Notes under the pieces: generated by a model
What the model saw: only the letters and a program-made list of their open reading frames with translations
The model's database searches: none
Told to the model about the DNA's origin: nothing
Assembly (NCBI GenBank): GCA_963777755.1
Contig: CAVZSC010000005.1
Coordinates: 124,001 to 188,000, forward strand
From: DATFWC01 sp963777755
GTDB lineage: Bacteria; Pseudomonadota; Alphaproteobacteria; Rhizobiales; Xanthobacteraceae
DNA length: 64,000 bases
Reading direction: 5' to 3'
Position numbers and translations under genes: made by a program
Shown: positions 49,449-58,605 of the stretch, one piece after another
Position numbering within the stretch: position 1 is the first letter of the stretch
How the letters are laid out: every line of letters begins with the position of its first letter

Positions 49449-49463
49449 GCGTCGCCGCGGCGG

Positions 49464-50462
49464 CTACTCGCCCTTGCCCTGGGTCAGGATGATGCGCCCG
49501 CGCACCTTGCGATCCTGGATAGCGTGCAGGGCAGCCTTGAACTGCTCGATCGGATAGACGGTGGCGGGCAGCGGCTTGAGCTTGCCCTGCTCGTGCAGCG
49601 CGAACACTTCGGCGAAGCAGGCGGCGAGCAGGTCGGGCCGCCGCTTGCGATAGTCGCTGATCTGCAGCCCGCTCACCTCGATGTTCTTCACCAAGAGGTA
49701 GTTGGCCTGGATGGTCGGGATGCGGCCGGCCGCAAAGCCGATCACCACCAGACGGCCGCACCAGGCGAGCGCGCGCAGCGCCGCATCGAAGATATCGCCG
49801 CCGACCGGGTCGAGGATGATGTCGGCCCCCTTGCCCTGGGTGTGGGCGTAGACCTGCTCGCGCAACGCTTCGCGCAGGTTGTCGCGGGCAAGATCGATGA
49901 TCGCGTCGGCGCCGGCTTCGCGCACCATGGCGTGCTTGTCGGGGCTCGCGACACCGGCCAGGACTTTCGCGCCCAGCGCCTTGGCGAGCTGCACCGAGGC
50001 GAGCCCGACGCCGCCCGAGGCGCCGAGCACCAGCACGGTCTCGCCCGCCTGGTAGCGGGCGCGCTCGCGCAACGCCATCCACGACGTATCGTAGACCAGG
50101 GCGGTGGCCGCCGCATCGACGAACGACATCGCGGCGGGAAGCCGATGGCACTGGGATTCGGCGATCGCGACGAATTCGGCGTATCCGCCGTGCTCGGCCA
50201 TCGCCAGCACGCGGTCGCCGGCGCGCAGGCCGGTCACCGCCTCGCCCACCGCAGCCACCACCCCGACCGGCAATTTCCCTGGAACGAACGGCCGCTCGGG
50301 CAGGAACTGATACTTGCCGCCGATGACCAGGAGATCGACGTAATTGGCGGCCGTCGCACGAATCTCCACCAGCACCTCGTTCGACCGCGGCACGGGTTTC
50401 GGCATGTCGCCGATGCTCGCCTTCTCCACCGGACCGAACTCACGAACCACCACCGCGCGCAT
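49464..50462 (-). CDS. NADPH:quinone oxidoreductase-family (MDR) enzyme
   Basis: 332 residues. N-terminal GroES-like domain followed by the NADPH-binding GASGGVGLASVQLAKALGAK at about 145-164. No structural or catalytic zinc cysteines are seen, consistent with the zeta-crystallin/QOR branch rather than alcohol dehydrogenases. Family reactions include quinone and enone reduction and acyl-CoA handling. It is convergent with the cupin gene and divergent from the third Bug receptor. Confidence 0.87.
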   Translation of the reverse strand: MRAVVVREFGPVEKASIGDMPKPVPRSNEVLVEIRATAANYVDLLVIGGKYQFLPERPFVPGKLPVGVVAAVGEAVTGLRAGDRVLAMAEHGGYAEFVAIAESQCHRLPAAMSFVDAAATALVYDTSWMALRERARYQAGETVLVLGASGGVGLASVQLAKALGAKVLAGVASPDKHAMVREAGADAIIDLARDNLREALREQVYAHTQGKGADIILDPVGGDIFDAALRALAWCGRLVVIGFAAGRIPTIQANYLLVKNIEVSGLQISDYRKRRPDLLAACFAEVFALHEQGKLKPLPATVYPIEQFKAALHAIQDRKVRGRIILTQGKGE

Positions 50463-50532
50463 CTGATTGCCTCACCGGGATCCTGGCACGGTTCTGGTAT
50501 AACAATTCACGCTCTTGCTCCAGGAGGGAAGC

Positions 50533-51507
50533 TTGCGGGTGTCCTGCTATGCATTGGTGGCCGGCGTTGCCACTGCGGCTTGCCTTGGCTCCATGGCCGC
50601 CGGCGCGGACTGGCCGACACGGCCGGTCCGCATCATTGCGCCGTCGTCGGCGGGCGGAGCGGCCGACACCTTCGCCCGCCTGCTCGCCGACAATCTGAGC
50701 GAGATGCTGCGCGAGCGCTTCTATGTGGAGAACCGCGCCGGCGCCGGCGGATTGATCGGCGCCGCCGCGACCGCGCGGGCCGAGCCGGACGGCTACGCGC
50801 TCGTCACCTCCAGCATCGGCTACCACGTGATTGCGCCGGCGATCAGCCCCAATCCAGGGTTCGACCCGCTGCGCGATTTCACCCATGTCGCCTACCTGGG
50901 CGGGCCGCCGAACGTGCTGGTCGTCAGCCCGAGCCTCGGGGTGAGCACGTTTGCCGATTTCCTGGCGCTCGCCCGGCGGGGCGAGCCCCTGGCCTACGTG
51001 TCGCCCGGGGTCGGATCGCACGGTCACCTGGTGGCGGAAGCATTCGCCGAGCTCGCCGGGATCAAGCTGCAGCACGTGCCGCACAAGGGCGCGGCGCCGG
51101 CGATGATGGACCTGGTGGCCGGCAACGTGAAAGTCGGCACCATGACGTGGACTACCGCCATCGGGCAGATCCGCTCCCGCCATGTCATCCCGCTGGCGGT
51201 CTCGGCGAGCGCCAGATTGCCGGAGTTCCCCGACCTGCCCACATTTCGCGAGCTCGGCTATCCGGACCTCGTGACGCTGACCTGGTATGCGCTGTCCGGG
51301 CCGGCGGGGCTCCCGCCCGAGATCGTGCGCAAGCTCAACGACGCCGTGACGACGATGCTCAATCTCCCCGCCGTGCGGGCCAAATTCGCGCGCGACGCGA
51401 TCGAGGCGCGGCCGATGACGTCCGAAGAGGTGACCGCCTACATGGCGAGCGAGATAGGCAAATGGGCCCCGCTCGCCCGCCGCATCGGCAAGCAGGCCGA
51501 GCCGTAG
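50533..51507 (+). CDS. Bug/TctC-family tripartite tricarboxylate transporter receptor 3
   Basis: 324 residues with a signal peptide (LVAGVATAACLGSMAAGA). Mature WPTRPVRIIAPSSAGGAAD, VENRAGAGGLIGAAATARA and YVSPGVGSHGHLVAEAF are Bug signatures. The start is probably TTG 50533 since AGGAGGG ends 4 nt before it; GTG 50539 is another option. It shares a strand and close spacing with the cyclase-family gene, suggesting linked uptake and conversion. Confidence 0.85.
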   Translation: MRVSCYALVAGVATAACLGSMAAGADWPTRPVRIIAPSSAGGAADTFARLLADNLSEMLRERFYVENRAGAGGLIGAAATARAEPDGYALVTSSIGYHVIAPAISPNPGFDPLRDFTHVAYLGGPPNVLVVSPSLGVSTFADFLALARRGEPLAYVSPGVGSHGHLVAEAFAELAGIKLQHVPHKGAAPAMMDLVAGNVKVGTMTWTTAIGQIRSRHVIPLAVSASARLPEFPDLPTFRELGYPDLVTLTWYALSGPAGLPPEIVRKLNDAVTTMLNLPAVRAKFARDAIEARPMTSEEVTAYMASEIGKWAPLARRIGKQAEP

Positions 51508-51583
51508 GTGGCATAGCCCGGGGCTTGACGCGCCCTGCCATTGCCCGATGCTGCGTTTGCGTGCGAGCAGGAAGGATTTCGTG

Positions 51584-52429
51584 ATGAAGATCGTCGACAT
51601 GTCCCACGTCATGAACGTGCATACGCCCGGCTGGGTCGGCTATGCGGGCAACAAGATGTATTACGCGCAGAACCTGCAGACGCAGCGGATCGTCGCCCAG
51701 CGCATCGACACCGCGCTGCACGTGGGCACCCATTTCGACGGCGCCATGCATGCGACCGACAATCGCAAGGGCGACATGGCCTCGCTGCCGCTCGACTACC
51801 TGGTCAACCGCGGGGTGGTGGTGGACATCTCGGACAAAGTGTTCGACTGGTCGGTGATCACCCCGGAGATCATCGAAGGCGCCGGCGCGGACATCCGCGA
51901 GGGCGACATCCTCATCCTGCACACCGGCTGGCATCGCCATTACGAGGGCCAGCCGCAGCAGGACCTGGTGAAATACTTCTGCTACCACCCCGGACCGGAT
52001 CTCGCGACGCTCGACTGGATGCTGAAGAAGAAGATCCGCTGGTGGGGCATGGATACGGGATCGTGCGACCACGCGATGAATACGTCGATCCGCCTGATGC
52101 GGCCGGATCTCGCCGAGGACTTCACCAAGCTCCACGGCAAGACACCGGCGGAATTCTTCGGCAGCTTCGAGTACACGCACAAGAAATCGGGCCGCAAGGT
52201 CACGGCCGACATGTTCCCGTTCCACAACTGGGCGTTCCAGGAAGGTCTGCTGCACGCGGAAAACCTGGGCGGCGACATCGAGCTCCTGCTCAACCAGCGC
52301 TGCCTGATCGGCGCCTTCCCATGGCGCTACGAGGGTCTGGAAGGCTGTCCCTGCCGTATCGTGGCGTTCCTCGATACCGATGATAAGGTCGAGGCGGTCG
52401 GCAACGCCGCCAAGGCGATATTCGGGTAG
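51584..52429 (+). CDS. Cyclase-family metal-dependent hydrolase (kynurenine formamidase-like)
   Basis: 281 residues. Metal ligands are seen in HVGTHFDGAMH (H46, H50, D52), the HxGTHxD signature of the family. Members hydrolyse N-formylkynurenine, isatin or cyclic amides. ATG 51584 follows AGGAAGG; an upstream ATG at 51548 lacks a site. It is likely cotranscribed with the receptor before it and perhaps the SDR after it. Confidence 0.85.
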   Translation: MKIVDMSHVMNVHTPGWVGYAGNKMYYAQNLQTQRIVAQRIDTALHVGTHFDGAMHATDNRKGDMASLPLDYLVNRGVVVDISDKVFDWSVITPEIIEGAGADIREGDILILHTGWHRHYEGQPQQDLVKYFCYHPGPDLATLDWMLKKKIRWWGMDTGSCDHAMNTSIRLMRPDLAEDFTKLHGKTPAEFFGSFEYTHKKSGRKVTADMFPFHNWAFQEGLLHAENLGGDIELLLNQRCLIGAFPWRYEGLEGCPCRIVAFLDTDDKVEAVGNAAKAIFG

Positions 52430-52530
52430 GGTGGGCAAAGGCGCGTTGCACAGATTGTCCGCGTGGGCAAAATCTCCGCGCGCCGTGCCCACGCGGACAT
52501 GACGAGCAAGCGATTTTGCCCATCCTACAA
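52430..52530. repeat. Inverted repeat between cyclase and SDR genes
   Basis: A 13 bp perfect inverted repeat, GTCCGCGTGGGCA (52457-52469) and TGCCCACGCGGAC (52486-52498), is flanked by looser outer arms GGGTGGGCAAAG and TTTTGCCCATCCTAC. It may attenuate transcription into the SDR gene, whose AAGGAG ribosome-binding site follows directly. Confidence 0.75.
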
Positions 52531-52541
52531 AGGAGACCGAG

Positions 52542-53351
52542 ATGGACCTTCAGCTCAACGGCAAGACGGCGCTGGTAACCGGCGGCAGCGAGGGCATAGG
52601 CAAGGGCATTGCGCGCGCGCTCGCCAAGGAAGGCGTCGACATCGCGATGTGCGCGCGGCGCAAGGACGTGCTCGAGGCGGCGGCCGCCGAGATCGCCCGG
52701 GAAACCAACCGCAAGGTCATCCCGATCACGGCCGATCTCACCAAGGACGCCGATGCCAAGAATTTCATCGAGCAGGGCGCGAAGGCGCTCGGCCGCGTCG
52801 ACATCATGGTCAACAATGCCGGCTCCGCCCCCGGCGGCGTGATCGAGCACCTGTCGGAAGAGGCGTGGGAAGTGGGCCTGCAGCTCAAGTTCATGGGCTA
52901 CGTGCGCTGCCTGCGCTACGTGTTGCCGATCATGGTGAAGCAGGGCGGCGGCCGGGTGGTGAACCTGATCGGCAACGACGGCGTCAAGCCGTCCTACTGG
53001 GAGATCGTGCCCGGCGCCGCCAATGCGGCCGGCCAGAACCTGACGAAGTCGCTCGCCGGCCAATACGGCAAGCACAACATCAGCTTCGTTGCCGTGAACC
53101 CTGGCCCGGTGCGCACCGAGCGCTGGGCCGGTCTCGTCGCTGCCATGTCGCGCGACATGGGCATCCCTTACGAGGACGCCGACAAGCTCGCGCCGGCGGC
53201 GATCCCGCTCGGCCGCATCGCCGAAGTGGAGGAATGCGCGAACCTCGTCGCGATGCTCGCCTCGCCGCTCATGCACATGGTCAACGGCACCATGATCGAG
53301 ATCGACGGGGGCCAGGAGAAGGCGCTGATGGACCGCCTGCGCGACCGCTGA
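52542..53351 (+). CDS. SDR-family oxidoreductase with a degenerate active site
   Basis: 269 residues. The coenzyme motif TGGSEGIGKG (about 14-23), NNAG (about 90) and a C-terminal NGTMIEIDGGQ are typical of classical SDRs. The catalytic YxxxK is missing: where Y-x-x-S-K-A-A is expected the protein has P-G-A-A-N-A-A before GQNLTKSLA. Activity must therefore be unusual or lost. ATG 52542 follows AAAGGAG. Its neighbours suggest a part in the aromatic pathway. Confidence 0.85.
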   Translation: MDLQLNGKTALVTGGSEGIGKGIARALAKEGVDIAMCARRKDVLEAAAAEIARETNRKVIPITADLTKDADAKNFIEQGAKALGRVDIMVNNAGSAPGGVIEHLSEEAWEVGLQLKFMGYVRCLRYVLPIMVKQGGGRVVNLIGNDGVKPSYWEIVPGAANAAGQNLTKSLAGQYGKHNISFVAVNPGPVRTERWAGLVAAMSRDMGIPYEDADKLAPAAIPLGRIAEVEECANLVAMLASPLMHMVNGTMIEIDGGQEKALMDRLRDR

Positions 53352-53435
53352 TGCGATTAAGCGGCCATTGCCGCGCGTTGTGGCACCGCAGCGAGCTTGA
53401 CAAGCATTCGGGCCGCACGGACTATTTCGGCGAAG

Positions 53436-53461
53436 CCCCATGAAACGTGGGTTTCATGGGG
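53436..53461 (+). promoter_or_regulatory. Perfect hairpin touching a ribosome-binding site
   Basis: CCCCATGAAA (53436-53445) and TTTCATGGGG (53452-53461) form a 10 bp perfect stem with a 6 nt loop. The stem's last GGGG adjoins AGAAGGA in front of ATG 53469, so it could influence translation of the substrate-binding protein. Confidence 0.5.
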
Positions 53462-53468
53462 AGAAGGA

Positions 53469-54695
53469 ATGGAGCGGAACATGATCACCAGGTCACAGCT
53501 GCTTCGCGCAGCCGCGGGCAGTCTTGCGGCCGTTTGTCTCAGCGTCCCGGCGCTGGCGCAGAACACGATCCGGATCGGCGAGTTCAACAGCTACAAGGCG
53601 CAGCCGGCGTTTCTCGACCCGTACAAGAAGGGCTGGGAGCTCGCCGTCGAGGAGATCAACGCCAAGGGCGGCGTGCTCGGCAAGAAGCTCGAGATCGTGA
53701 CCCGCGATGACGGCGCCGACCCAGGCGTCGCCGTGCGGGTCGCCGACGAGCTGGTCACCCGCGAAAACGTCAACATACTTGCCGGCACGTTCCTGTCGCA
53801 TATCGGGCTGGCGGTCACCGATTTCGCCGGCAAGAAGCAGGTGTTCTTCCTCGCCGCCGAGCCGTTGACCGACAAGATCACCTGGCAGAACGGCAACCGC
53901 TACACGTTCCGCTTGCGGCCGTCGACCTACATGCAGGTCGCCATGCTGATGCCGGATGCGGTCGCCGCCAAGAAGAAGCGCTGGGCCATCGTCTACCCCA
54001 ATTTCGAGTACGGCCAGTCCGCCGCCGCCTGGTTCAAGGAGATGCTGAAGAAGGCGCAGCCCGACGTCGAGTTCGTCACCGAGCAGGCGCCGCCGCTCGG
54101 CAAGGTCGATGCCGGGGCCGTCGTGCAGGCGATCGACGACGCCAAGCCGGACGGCATCTTCAACGTCCTGTTCGGGGCCGACCTCGCCAAATTGGTGCGC
54201 GAAGGCAATACCCGCGGCGTGTTCAAGAACCGCACCGTGGTGAGCCTGCTCTCGGGCGAGCCCGAATATCTCGATCCGCTCAAGGAGGAGGCGCCGGTCG
54301 GCTGGATCGTCACCGGCTACCCGTGGGATGCGATCAACACGCCGGAGCACAAGGCCTTCCTCGACGCCTATCGGAAGAAGTGGAACGACTATCCGCGGCT
54401 CGGCTCGGTGGTCGGCTACGATACGATGAAGTCGCTCGCCGCCGGCATCGCCAAGGCAGGCTCGACCGACACCGAGAAGATGATCGCGGCGTTCCGAGGG
54501 CTGAAGGTCGATGGCGGCCCGTTCGGCTCGTTCACCTTCCGGGCGAGCGACCACCAGGCGACGGTCGGCGCCTATGTGGGCAAGATCGCCTTGAAGGAAG
54601 GCAAGGGCACCATGGTCGACTTCAAGTATGTCGACGGCGCCTCGGTCCTGCCGTCCGACGCGGAGGTGAAGAAGCTCCGCCCCGCGCCGGAGTGA
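53469..54695 (+). CDS. Branched-chain-type ABC transporter substrate-binding protein
   Basis: 408 residues with signal peptide (LRAAAGSLAAVCLSVPALAQ). Mature NTIRIGEFNSYKAQPAFLDP, WELAVEEINAKGGVLGKKLE and GTFLSHIGLAVTDF are typical of LivK-like type I periplasmic binding proteins. Relatives in catabolic clusters often bind aromatic acids rather than leucine. It is followed, after a repeat, by permease and ATPase genes. ATG 53469 or 53481 could be the start; the former has AGAAGGA directly before it. Confidence 0.88.
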   Translation: MERNMITRSQLLRAAAGSLAAVCLSVPALAQNTIRIGEFNSYKAQPAFLDPYKKGWELAVEEINAKGGVLGKKLEIVTRDDGADPGVAVRVADELVTRENVNILAGTFLSHIGLAVTDFAGKKQVFFLAAEPLTDKITWQNGNRYTFRLRPSTYMQVAMLMPDAVAAKKKRWAIVYPNFEYGQSAAAWFKEMLKKAQPDVEFVTEQAPPLGKVDAGAVVQAIDDAKPDGIFNVLFGADLAKLVREGNTRGVFKNRTVVSLLSGEPEYLDPLKEEAPVGWIVTGYPWDAINTPEHKAFLDAYRKKWNDYPRLGSVVGYDTMKSLAAGIAKAGSTDTEKMIAAFRGLKVDGGPFGSFTFRASDHQATVGAYVGKIALKEGKGTMVDFKYVDGASVLPSDAEVKKLRPAPE

Positions 54696-54750
54696 GAAGA
54701 ACTCTTGATCTCAGCTAGATGAATGCGGCCGCGACACGATTGCTGCCGGT

Positions 54751-54853
54751 TCCCTCCCCCCTTGTGGGGGAGGGCTAGGGAGGGGGGTACCCACCAAACG
54801 CTGAGCCTGGATCAGCCCCCCTCCCCAACCCTCCCCCACAAGGGGGGAGGGAG
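54751..54853. repeat. Intergenic inverted repeat, variant (CCCTCCCCC type)
   Basis: Arms TCCCTCCCCCCTTGTGGGGG and CCCTCCCCCACAAGGGGGGA, each partly palindromic, with AGGGAGGGGGG/CCCCCCTCCCC inside. Architecturally like family A but with different sequence. It lies within the transporter operon, between binding-protein and permease genes, and may lower downstream expression. Confidence 0.8.
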
Positions 54854-54907
54854 CACGCATGAGCAAGCGGCGCCGGCATCCGGTCACCGCCGCCGCAGGC
54901 GAATGCC

Positions 54908-56794
54908 ATGAGCCTCAACGCCCTCCTGTTCCAGGCGCTCAATGGGCTTGCCGCCGCGTCCGGACTGTTCTTCGTCGCCGTCGGCCTGTCGCTGATCTTC
55001 GGCGTCACCCGCATCATCAACATCGCCCACGGCTCGCTGTACATGCTGGGCACGTACATCGCAGCGAGCCTGGCGCTGAAGGTCGGCGGCTGGCTCGGTT
55101 TCTGGGGCGGCATCGTGGCGACGGCGATCATCGTCGGGCTGATCGGCGCCGTCATCGAGATCGTCCTGCTGCGCCGCATCTATCGCGCGCCCGAGCTGTT
55201 CCAGCTGCTCGCGACCTTCGCGCTGCTCCTGGTGATCAACGACGCTGTGCTCTGGATCTGGGGCCCGGAGGATCTGCTCGGGCCGCGCGCACCCGGATTG
55301 CGCGATGCGGTCGAGATCCTCGGGCGTCGCCTGCCGAGCTATGACCTGTTCCTGATCGTGGTCGGCCCCGCCGTCCTGCTCGCGCTGCATCTCCTGCTCG
55401 CGCGCACGCGCTTCGGCCGGCTGATGCGCGCCGCCACGCAGGATCGCGAGATGGTGGGTGCGCTCGGCGTCAACCAGGCGCTCTTGTTCACCTGCGTGTT
55501 CGCGCTCGGCTCGCTGCTCTCCGGCCTCGGCGGCGCGCTGCAGATCGCACGCGAGCCGGCCAATCTCGCCATGGACCTCACCGTGATCGGCGATGCCTTC
55601 GTGGTGGTCGTCGTCGGCGGCATGGGCTCGATCACCGGCGCCTACCTCGCCGCCGTGCTCATCGCCGAGATCAAGGCGCTGTGCATCGGAATCGGCGTGG
55701 TGAATTTCGCCGGCTTCCCGGTGAATTTCTCCAAGCTCACCCTGGTCGCCGAGTTCCTGGTCATGGCGGTGGTGCTGATCGTGCGGCCCTACGGCCTGCT
55801 CGGTCGCGCCCAGGGCGCGGTGCGCAGCATTGCCGAGCCCGAGAACCCGATCCGCCCGTCGGCGCCGGGCTTGCGCGTCGCCGCCGCCGTCCTGATCGTC
55901 GTTCTGGTCCTGCTTCCGCTGATCGCCCGCACCTCGCCCTACGCGCTCGTGCTCGGCATCGACGTGCTGATCGCCGTGCTGTTCGCCACCAGCCTGCACT
56001 TCATCATGGGCCCGGGCGGCATGCATTCGTTCGGCCACGCCGCCTATTTCGGCCTCGGCGCCTACGGAGCGGCGCTCGCCGCGAAGTGGATCGCCGCGCC
56101 GATGTCGCTCGCGCTCGTCGCCGCGCCGGCGCTGGCGGCCCTCGGCGCGCTCCTGTTCGGATGGTTCGCGGTGCGCCTCTCGGGCGTGTACCTCGCGATG
56201 CTGACGCTCGCCTTCGCACAGATCGTGTGGTCGATCGTGTTCCAGTGGGAGGGGGTGACCGGCGGCTCGAACGGCATCGTCGGAGTGTGGCCGAGCGCCC
56301 CCTTCACCGATCGCGCCGTCTATTTCTGGCTCACGCTTGCCTTGTGCACCGCCGGCGTGCTCGCGCTGCGGCGCATGCTGTTTGCGCCGTTCGGCTACGC
56401 AATGCGGGCCGGCCGCGACACCCCGCTGCGTGCGGAAGCGATCGGCATCGACGTCAAGCGCGTGCACTGGATCGCATTCGCCATCGCCGGCACGATCTGC
56501 GGCATTGCCGGCGGGCTGTTCGCCTTCGCCAAAGGCTCGATCTCGCCCGAGACCGTGCATGTCGGCCGCTCGATTGACGGCCTGGTGATGGTCCTGCTCG
56601 GCGGTCTGCAGACGCTGACGGGGCCGATCGTCGGCGCCTCCGTGTTCGCGGTCCTGCAGGACACCGTCATGCGCCAGACCGAATACTGGCGCGCCTTGCT
56701 TGGCATCATCATCCTGGTGCTGGTCCTGGCGCTCCCGGGCGGCATCGCCGGCACGTTCTCCGGACGCTCCTTCCTGCGGAAGGCCGCGCCGTGA
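54908..56794 (+). CDS. Fused branched-chain amino acid-type ABC permease (LivH-LivM)
   Basis: 628 residues, about double one permease. Residues 1 to about 285 match LivH (GVTRIINIAHGSLYMLGTYI at about 31-50, GMGSITGAYLAAVLIAEIKA at about 237). After a linker near 300-325, the rest matches LivM (GPGGMHSFGHAAYFGLGAYG, GGSNGIVGVWPS, RSIDGLVMVLLGGLQTLTGP). Both halves have multiple membrane segments, so one chain could supply the whole channel. The stop overlaps the ATPase gene by 4 bp. Confidence 0.9.
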   Translation: MSLNALLFQALNGLAAASGLFFVAVGLSLIFGVTRIINIAHGSLYMLGTYIAASLALKVGGWLGFWGGIVATAIIVGLIGAVIEIVLLRRIYRAPELFQLLATFALLLVINDAVLWIWGPEDLLGPRAPGLRDAVEILGRRLPSYDLFLIVVGPAVLLALHLLLARTRFGRLMRAATQDREMVGALGVNQALLFTCVFALGSLLSGLGGALQIAREPANLAMDLTVIGDAFVVVVVGGMGSITGAYLAAVLIAEIKALCIGIGVVNFAGFPVNFSKLTLVAEFLVMAVVLIVRPYGLLGRAQGAVRSIAEPENPIRPSAPGLRVAAAVLIVVLVLLPLIARTSPYALVLGIDVLIAVLFATSLHFIMGPGGMHSFGHAAYFGLGAYGAALAAKWIAAPMSLALVAAPALAALGALLFGWFAVRLSGVYLAMLTLAFAQIVWSIVFQWEGVTGGSNGIVGVWPSAPFTDRAVYFWLTLALCTAGVLALRRMLFAPFGYAMRAGRDTPLRAEAIGIDVKRVHWIAFAIAGTICGIAGGLFAFAKGSISPETVHVGRSIDGLVMVLLGGLQTLTGPIVGASVFAVLQDTVMRQTEYWRALLGIIILVLVLALPGGIAGTFSGRSFLRKAAP

Positions 56795-57573
56795 CTGCGC
56801 CGCCTCTTCTCTCGGTGCACGCCTTGTCGAAGTCGTTCGGCGGCGTGCACGCCGTGCGCGACGTCACCTTCGAGGTCGGGCAGGGCGAATTCCTCGCCCT
56901 GATCGGACCGAACGGCGCCGGCAAGTCCACCTGCTTCAACGTCATCAATGGCCAGCTCGCGCCGGATGCGGGCGACATCCTGATCGAGGGTCGGAGCATT
57001 GCCGGCCTGCCGCCGCGCGAGATCTGGCGGCGCGGCGTCGGCCGCACCTTCCAGATCGCCGCCACCTTCGGGTCGATGACGGTCGCCGAGAACGTGCAGA
57101 TGGCCTTGATCTCGCACGCCGGCGAGATCTTCCGCTTCTGGCGCCCGGCTGCGGCGCACCACCGTGCCCGCGCGCTCGAGCTGCTGGCGCAGGTGGGCAT
57201 GCAGGATGCCGCCGACCGCGCCTGTCGCGAGCTCGCCTACGGCGACGTGAAGCGCGTCGAGCTCGCCATCGCGCTCGCCAACGATCCGCGCATCCTGCTG
57301 ATGGACGAGCCCACCGCCGGCATGGCGCCACGCGAGCGCAACGATCTGATCGCGCTGGTGAAGCGTCTGGTGATCGAGCGCCGCATCTCGGTCCTGTTCA
57401 CCGAGCACTCGATGGACGTCGTCTTCGCCTTCGCCGACCGCATCATCGTGCTGGCGCGCGGCCGCCTGATCGCCGCCGGCGACGCCAGGTCGATCCGCGA
57501 GAACCCGCAGGTGCAGGAGGTCTATTTCGGGACCGGCAAGACGTTCGCCCCGGCCGCGAGGGCGACGCCGTGA
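56791..57573 (+). CDS. Branched-chain-type ABC transporter ATP-binding protein (LivG)
   Basis: 260 residues. Walker A GPNGAGKST (about 36-44), Walker B ILLMDEPTAG, and H-loop FTEHSMDVVF are intact. The signature segment is ELAYGDVKRVELAIAL, an atypical form of LSYGxQR. It overlaps the permease gene (ATGA) and the LivF gene (GTGA) by 4 bp each, indicating translational coupling. Confidence 0.92.
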   Translation: MTAPPLLSVHALSKSFGGVHAVRDVTFEVGQGEFLALIGPNGAGKSTCFNVINGQLAPDAGDILIEGRSIAGLPPREIWRRGVGRTFQIAATFGSMTVAENVQMALISHAGEIFRFWRPAAAHHRARALELLAQVGMQDAADRACRELAYGDVKRVELAIALANDPRILLMDEPTAGMAPRERNDLIALVKRLVIERRISVLFTEHSMDVVFAFADRIIVLARGRLIAAGDARSIRENPQVQEVYFGTGKTFAPAARATP

Positions 57574-58301
57574 GCCGCGAGGTCATGCTCATGGTCGAAA
57601 ACCTGAGCGCCTGGTACGGGGCGGCGCAGATCCTGTTCGACCTTGCCTTCGAGGTGCGCGCCGGCGAGGTGGTCGCCTTCATGGGGCGCAACGGCGCCGG
57701 CAAGTCGACCACGTTCAAGGCGATCATGGGGCTGATGGCGCACCGCGCCGGGACCGTGCGCTTCAACGGGCGCGACATTTCCCGCTTGAAATCGTTCGAG
57801 ATCGCGCGGCTGGGGCTCGGCTACACGCCGGAGGACCGCCGCATCTTTTCCGATCTCACGGTGCTGGAGAACCTCGACGTCGGCCGCCAGCCGCCGCGCA
57901 CCTTCGCGGACGGCCGCCCTGCTCCGGCATGGACGCCCGAGCGGCTGTTCGCGCTCTTTCCCAACCTCGCCGAGATGGGCGATCGCCTCGGCTCGCGTAT
58001 GAGCGGCGGCGAGCAGCAGATGCTCACCGTGGCGCGCACCCTGATGGGGAACCCGCTGCTGGTGCTGCTCGACGAGCCCTCCGAGGGCGTCGCGCCGCTG
58101 ATCGTCGAGCAGATGGCGACAACGATCGTCGAGCTCAAGAAAGAGGGGCTGTCGATCCTGCTGTCCGAGCAGAACATCCATTTCGCCGAGCTCGTGTCGG
58201 ATCGCGTCTATGTGCTGGAGAAGGGACAGCTGCAGTGGCAGGGCGCCATGTCCGACCTGGTCCATGACGTCGCCGCCCAGCGCAGCCTGCTGTCGGTGTG
58301 A
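57570..58301 (+). CDS. Branched-chain-type ABC transporter ATP-binding protein (LivF)
   Basis: 243 residues. Walker A GRNGAGKSTT, signature MSGGEQQMLTVARTL, Walker B LLVLLDEPSEG and SEQNIHF are present. GTG 57570 overlaps the livG stop; ATG 57585 and 57591 are internal alternatives. Last gene of the transporter operon; repeats follow. Confidence 0.92.
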   Translation: MSREVMLMVENLSAWYGAAQILFDLAFEVRAGEVVAFMGRNGAGKSTTFKAIMGLMAHRAGTVRFNGRDISRLKSFEIARLGLGYTPEDRRIFSDLTVLENLDVGRQPPRTFADGRPAPAWTPERLFALFPNLAEMGDRLGSRMSGGEQQMLTVARTLMGNPLLVLLDEPSEGVAPLIVEQMATTIVELKKEGLSILLSEQNIHFAELVSDRVYVLEKGQLQWQGAMSDLVHDVAAQRSLLSV

Positions 58302-58456
58302 GGGCGATGACATTGCCTCATAGGCTGCGACAATGAACGATCAGCCGGATTCGCGCGACAACTGTAGGTCCGCCCCTCCTGGGCGAGGCGCTGGGGCTCC
58401 CCTCCCCCCGCGCGCTTCCATGCGAGCGGCGGGGAGGGGCTGACAGCCTCCATTCG

Positions 58457-58605
58457 GCCTCATCCTGAGGAGCGCGTACGCCCCTTTGCGTACGCGCGTC
58501 TCGAGGGGGGAGGCCACCGCTGAATCTCACCGGCCGCCCTATCCTTCGAGACGCGTCCGCGAAGAGCGGACGCTCCTCAGGCGCGCGGTGCGCGCCAGGA
58601 TGAGG
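58457..58605. repeat. Intergenic inverted repeat, family B variant
   Basis: Outer arms CTCATCCTGAGGAGC and the split complement GCTCCTCAGG...CCAGGATGAG. Inner GCGTACGC...GCGTACGC and GTCCGCGAAGAGCGGAC hairpins, with ATCCTTCGAGACGCG opposite CGCGTCTCGAGG. A separate GC-rich palindrome lies at about 58398-58440. It supplies the end of the convergent large-subunit gene. Confidence 0.8.
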
